The notes below the pieces were generated by a model. It saw only the letters and a program-made list of their open reading frames with translations, was not told the origin of the DNA and did no database searches. The position numbers and the translations under genes are program-made. Below, piece by piece: positions 7,590-9,434 of a stretch of DNA of 9,434 nucleotides. Every line of letters begins with the position of its first letter. The first letter of the stretch is position 1. The stretch comes from an uncultured Erysipelotrichaceae bacterium (GTDB taxonomy: Bacteria; Bacillota_I; Bacilli_A; Erysipelotrichales; Erysipelotrichaceae): contig OMUX01000279.1 in NCBI GenBank assembly GCA_900314345.1, forward strand, positions 1-9,434. Reading direction: 5' to 3'.

Positions 7590-7613
7590 AATCGCACACT
7601 TTTGTGTGCGATT
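7590..7613 (-). promoter_or_regulatory. Perfect 10-bp inverted repeat between promoter and ATPase gene
   Basis: AATCGCACAC and GTGTGCGATT flank a 4-base loop. On the minus strand the right arm is followed by TTCTTTGC, a short U-rich tail, so it could act as an intrinsic terminator for the araC transcript. It also starts only four bases after the TATAAT box at 7617-7622, so it would overlap the start site of the transporter transcript and could instead be a repressor operator or a stabilising 5' hairpin. An 8-bp palindrome GTGTACAC (7565-7572) lies between it and the ATPase ribosome binding site. Confidence 0.55.
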
Positions 7614-7616
7614 GTG

Positions 7617-7622
7617 ATTATA
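7617..7622 (-). promoter_or_regulatory. TATAAT -10 box of the transporter operon
   Basis: A consensus TATAAT stands on the minus strand about 80 bases upstream of the ATPase start. The hexamers at the expected -35 distance (about CAGTAA) are poor, which fits a promoter that needs an activator. The predicted start is near 7610. Recognition is by pattern only. Confidence 0.5.
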
Positions 7623-7656
7623 GCGGTATCAGGCTGGTCTTACTGCTCCAAAACCA

Positions 7657-7713
7657 CGGAAATCTGCTCCGATTCAGATCCGTTCAATGACGGAAAATTG
7701 TTCTGATTCATAT
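7657..7713. promoter_or_regulatory. Two imperfect 23-bp direct repeats, candidate AraC-protein binding sites
   Basis: Bases 7657-7679 and 7691-7713 both begin CGGAAA and share GATTCA further on; 18 of 23 positions are identical. The period is 34 bp, close to three helical turns. Relative to a start near 7610 they would cover about -47 to -69 and -81 to -103, where AraC-family activators normally bind as direct repeats. They lie between the araC gene and the operon it probably controls. The repeat is seen directly; its role is inferred. Confidence 0.5.
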
Positions 7714-7726
7714 GGCCGCCATACAT

Positions 7727-7755
7727 AACGCATCTATGATCAGCAGAGATGCGTT
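7727..7755 (-). repeat. 9-bp inverted repeat over the araC stop codon
   Basis: Perfect arms AACGCATCT and AGATGCGTT flank an 11-base loop that contains most of the araC stop region (TGA at 7740-7742). The tail on the minus strand is ATGTATGG, not U-rich, so it is not a classical terminator. It could protect the mRNA 3' end or be part of the control region. Confidence 0.4.
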
Positions 7756-8726
7756 CCTCGCCTCCGGTACTGGCTCGGTGTACATTCGAAGACGGAGCGG
7801 AAAGCGGCTGTGAACTTGCTCTGGTTATCATAGCCTGCCATCGAGGCCACGTCCCCGATCGAGAGCTCAGGCCTGTCACAGAGCAGCTTCGCCGCCGCGT
7901 GAATCCGGACTCTCCTCACGAATGCACCGACAGGGAATCCATAAACTGATTTGAAGCAGTACAGAAGATTCGTTTCAGATATCCCGAACTGCCTGACAAG
8001 GTCAGGTATCTCATGCTCCTCCAGTGGATGGCACAGCAGATACCGGTATACCTGTTCCGAAGCAGTGAGTGTGGCAGGTGTGAATGATCTGCGGCACATG
8101 AGGTCTTCATCCGCGTACTCTTCCAGCACCAGAAGCAGTTCCAGTACTTTGAGCAGAATATATTGCCGCAGTCTCTTCTCACTCTGGTAACGGACTGCCA
8201 TGCTGACCACACTCCTGGCACATTCCACGGAACGGTACAGGCACAGTCCCTGATGGCGATCCAGATGACTGCCGATCAGACCAAGATCGATATCTGAATG
8301 AGGCAGATATTCCTGCAGTGACTGTTCTGCCTGCCGGAGATTCAGTACCAGGCAGAATCCCGCGTAGTGGCCGGTCGGCAGATGCGTCTCCGTATAATCT
8401 CCATCCCTGCGGCTGTCTGAGAGACAAAGATCACCCGGTCCCAGGCAGTAATGACTGCCATCGTTCATCTGGAAGGCATAGCTGCCTTCAATACAATAAT
8501 TCAGCTGCATGAACCCATCGTCAGGATCACTCTTCCGGTAACAGGAATCCATGGAGCGCATGTTGATATCATGATACGCGTACATGATTCCGGGAATGAG
8601 CTCCAGGAACTTTGTCTTCGCACGGGACAGCTCGCCCTCCCAGCAGGCGAACCCCCGGGTCTGATAGGCGCCATCCTGCTGTACTTCATTCGAGAAGAAC
8701 TGCTGCATTGACTGTGGCAGGACCAT
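7740..8726 (-). CDS. AraC-family transcriptional regulator of the transporter operon
   Basis: A 328-residue protein. Residues about 65-130 resemble the cupin-like sensing domain of AraC proteins (YCIEGSYAFQMNDGSHYCLGPGDLCLSD). The C-terminal 100 residues form the double helix-turn-helix: first recognition region IPDLVRQFGISETNLLYCF (240-258), second IGDVASMAGYDNQSKFTAAF (290-309), followed by the family hallmark FECTPSQYRR. ATG 8726 has AAAGGAG ten bases upstream; a TTG at 8774 extends the frame, but nothing supports it. Its ribosome binding site is inside the 3' end of the small ORF just upstream, so the two are probably translated together. It lies directly upstream of, and in the same direction as, the ECF/ABC genes, like AraC-type activators (YbtA-like) of siderophore uptake loci. 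Its likely effector is the imported iron complex; that is inference. Confidence 0.92.
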   Translation of the reverse strand: MVLPQSMQQFFSNEVQQDGAYQTRGFACWEGELSRAKTKFLELIPGIMYAYHDINMRSMDSCYRKSDPDDGFMQLNYCIEGSYAFQMNDGSHYCLGPGDLCLSDSRRDGDYTETHLPTGHYAGFCLVLNLRQAEQSLQEYLPHSDIDLGLIGSHLDRHQGLCLYRSVECARSVVSMAVRYQSEKRLRQYILLKVLELLLVLEEYADEDLMCRRSFTPATLTASEQVYRYLLCHPLEEHEIPDLVRQFGISETNLLYCFKSVYGFPVGAFVRRVRIHAAAKLLCDRPELSIGDVASMAGYDNQSKFTAAFRSVFECTPSQYRRRGTHLC

Positions 8727-8730
8727 ACAG

Positions 8731-8847
8731 CTATTGCTCCTTTCTCCGAATCTTATCGACAAGCCGCCCGACAACTGTACTGACTGATACTATCAGTGTC
8801 AGTGTGTTCAGCACCAGCAGCTGTGACATGCACGCATACGCCTGCAA
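8731..8847 (-). CDS. Small single-helix membrane peptide or leader ORF ahead of araC
   Basis: This ORF of 38 codons starts at TTG 8847, nine bases after a strong AAAGGAG (8857-8863). An in-frame ATG at 8856 would give 41 codons but touches the ribosome binding site directly. The peptide has a hydrophobic stretch (LLVLNTLTLIVSVSTVVGRL) followed by a basic tail DKIRRKEQ. That is the layout of small single-pass membrane peptides such as holin-like or Fst-like toxins, though I recognise no specific family. The stop TAG (8731-8733) lies four bases before the araC ATG, and the last codons (AGAAAGGAGCAA) contain the araC ribosome binding site, so translation of the two should be linked. It could be a leader that adjusts regulator synthesis, a sensor partner of the AraC protein, or a toxin remnant. 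Confidence 0.55.
   Translation of the reverse strand: MQAYACMSQLLVLNTLTLIVSVSTVVGRLVDKIRRKEQ
8783..8797. repeat. Palindrome ACTGATACTATCAGT inside the small ORF
   Basis: Seven-base arms with a one-base centre; with a two-base bulge on one side, a further CTG/CAG can pair. It lies about 57 bases before the araC start, within codons for the hydrophobic segment. It could be an operator or an RNA structure affecting araC translation. Coding constraint does not explain it, but chance is possible. Confidence 0.35.
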
Positions 8848-8868
8848 TGCGATCATCTCCTTTCAGAG

Positions 8869-8897
8869 TTGACAGTTAAGTTAGTAATAACTAACTT
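8869..8897 (+). promoter_or_regulatory. Possible divergent promoter toward the glycosyltransferase remnant
   Basis: A consensus TTGACA (8869-8874) is followed, 17 bases later, by TAACTT (8892-8897), a weak -10. It points away from araC toward the truncated glycosyltransferase frame at 8950. The inverted repeat at 8877-8898 fills its spacer, so one regulator could control both directions. The -10 match is poor. Confidence 0.3.
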
Positions 8898-8898
8898 A
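8877..8898. promoter_or_regulatory. Perfect 9-bp inverted repeat, candidate operator
   Basis: TAAGTTAGT and ACTAACTTA flank four bases. It begins about three bases after the predicted start of the araC transcript and sits inside the spacer of the possible divergent promoter. Size and symmetry fit a dimeric helix-turn-helix repressor (MarR or TetR type); no such gene is in the window. It is AT-rich with no T-run, so a terminator is unlikely. Confidence 0.5.
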
Positions 8899-8907
8899 TC
8901 AATCGCA

Positions 8908-8936
8908 ATTTTATTCTCATTCGCAGAAGTTGTAAA
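8908..8936 (-). promoter_or_regulatory. Promoter for the small ORF and araC
   Basis: TTTACA (8931-8936) and TAAAAT (8908-8913) on the minus strand are separated by exactly 17 bases, each matching the sigma-70/sigma-A consensus in five of six positions. The predicted start is near 8901, some 38 bases before the ribosome binding site of the small ORF. Confidence 0.65.
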
Positions 8937-8949
8937 GAGAGGCATTCCC

Positions 8950-9129
8950 TTGATCATTGCGGCTGTTGCAGTGGGTACGAGAGGCTACGTGGAACCGCTG
9001 GCCAATCTTGGTGAGGAAATGGTGAAACGGGGCCACGAATTCCGGATCCTTCCAACAACACCCTTCTCCACATCAACTAAGCTTGGTGTGGCTGCTCTTC
9101 CCTTGTACTCCGGATCTGCCTTCTTGTAG
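8950..9129 (+). pseudogene. N-terminal fragment of a GT28/GT1-like glycosyltransferase
   Basis: From TTG 8950 (after AGAGAGG) the frame reads LIIAAVAVGTRGYVEPLANL, then GEEMVKRGHEFRILPTTPF. This matches the opening Rossmann strand and helix of UDP-glycosyltransferases of the macrolide/sterol type (consensus GTRGDVQP...AL...RGHEV). Such enzymes are about 400 residues long; here the homology stops after about 40 residues, near 9060-9070, and the frame ends at TAG 9127. The codons past 9060 are antisense to the reductase fragment and probably meaningless. Its possible promoter (8869-8897) is retained. It is a truncated relic joined to another broken gene. Confidence 0.5.
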
Positions 9130-9434
9130 AACCCGGAAAGAAAGCAGGCACCTGTGGCCGGATCCCTGTGCCCCGGGGCATCCGGGAACCCCCAGCCATA
9201 TTTGTTTGTTTCTCCGCTTCTTGCGACCGCCTGGTCAGAGATCACATTATCCAGGCCAAGGATATGCTTCACGATCATCGGACGGTTCGACCAGCTGCAC
9301 CCGTGTGCCCGGAAGATGCGGTACCTTCCCGCTTCCGCCTTCCACTCTCCTTCCTTGTTCCCGAAAGGAACCCGGAAGGCATTTGCCTGCCGGACAAACG
9401 CGCCTCTTGCGTCAATCTCATTCTTTGTCTCCAT
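8985..9434 (-). pseudogene. Truncated glutathionyl-hydroquinone reductase-like gene (5' part)
   Basis: The frame starts at an ATG on the very edge of the window (9432-9434), so its promoter is not visible. Residues 1-125 match the N-terminus of the YqjG/ECM4 glutathionyl-hydroquinone reductase family: GAFVRQANAFRVPFG, then EAGRYRIF, then the thioredoxin-fold site GCSWSNRP with catalytic Cys46 (CPWAHR in typical members), then DPEYKGRAATPSLVDVEKG. The family is about 310-330 residues long; here homology is lost after residue 125 (near 9059). About 24 unrelated residues antisense to the glycosyltransferase fragment follow, up to the stop at 8985. The C-terminal helical domain that completes the enzyme is missing, so activity is unlikely. 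The altered active-site motif is also unusual. Confidence 0.7.

Noticed and set aside
8727..8774. Sixteen-codon N-terminal extension of the AraC regulator, from a TTG
   Set aside because: The ATG at 8726 has a strong AAAGGAG, and the extension overlaps the small ORF in another frame.
1..9434. Insertion sequence or integrase explaining the broken flanks
   Set aside because: No transposase or recombinase motifs were seen, nor terminal inverted repeats with target duplications around the cassette. The mobile-element reading stays an inference.

Overview
The window looks like a chromosomal accessory segment of a Bacillota (Firmicutes) bacterium of moderate GC, plausibly an anaerobic gut or oral lineage such as Erysipelotrichia or Lachnospiraceae. 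This rests on AGGAGG-type ribosome binding sites, a group II ECF transporter with an MptE/Trep_Strep-type S component, and DUF4143-type sequence at the left edge. The taxon is inference; no rRNA or marker gene is present.

The core (about 556 to 8936, all on the minus strand) is one regulator plus transporter cassette. In transcription order it contains: a near-consensus promoter with a perfect 9-bp inverted repeat at its start site; an unannotated small ORF of 38-41 codons with one hydrophobic segment; an AraC-family regulator whose ribosome binding site lies inside that small ORF; a 200-bp control region with two direct repeats, a TATAAT box and a 10-bp inverted repeat; a fused double ECF ATPase; an MptE-type S component; an EcfT transmembrane protein; and two exporter-fold ABC half-transporters of the YbtPQ/IrtAB kind. 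From family knowledge, this combination points to uptake of iron in complexed form (heme, siderophore or another metallophore). The ECF module and the heterodimeric exporter-fold transporter would be made together under AraC control. No solute-binding lipoprotein or biosynthesis gene is visible, so the substrate cannot be read from the window.

Both flanks are decayed. On the left (27-386) a short ORF joins an unrelated N-terminus to a piece of a DUF4143 domain and then runs out of homology. On the right (8950-9434) the first 40 or so codons of a GT28/GT1-like glycosyltransferase on the plus strand collide with the N-terminal third of a glutathionyl-hydroquinone reductase on the minus strand; both break at about the same point. 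The cassette therefore sits between recombination scars, as expected for a mobile or recently rearranged locus, although no transposase or integrase was found.

The most unusual details are small. Three copies of a 22-bp repeat carry the ecfT start site, arranged so that a 15-codon reading frame starts on the S-gene stop and stops on the ecfT start. There is a small membrane-protein ORF ahead of the regulator, a 34-bp-spaced direct repeat placed as an AraC activator site should be, and extra polar insertions at the same site in two different nucleotide-binding domains. No tRNA, rRNA, CRISPR array or insertion sequence was seen.
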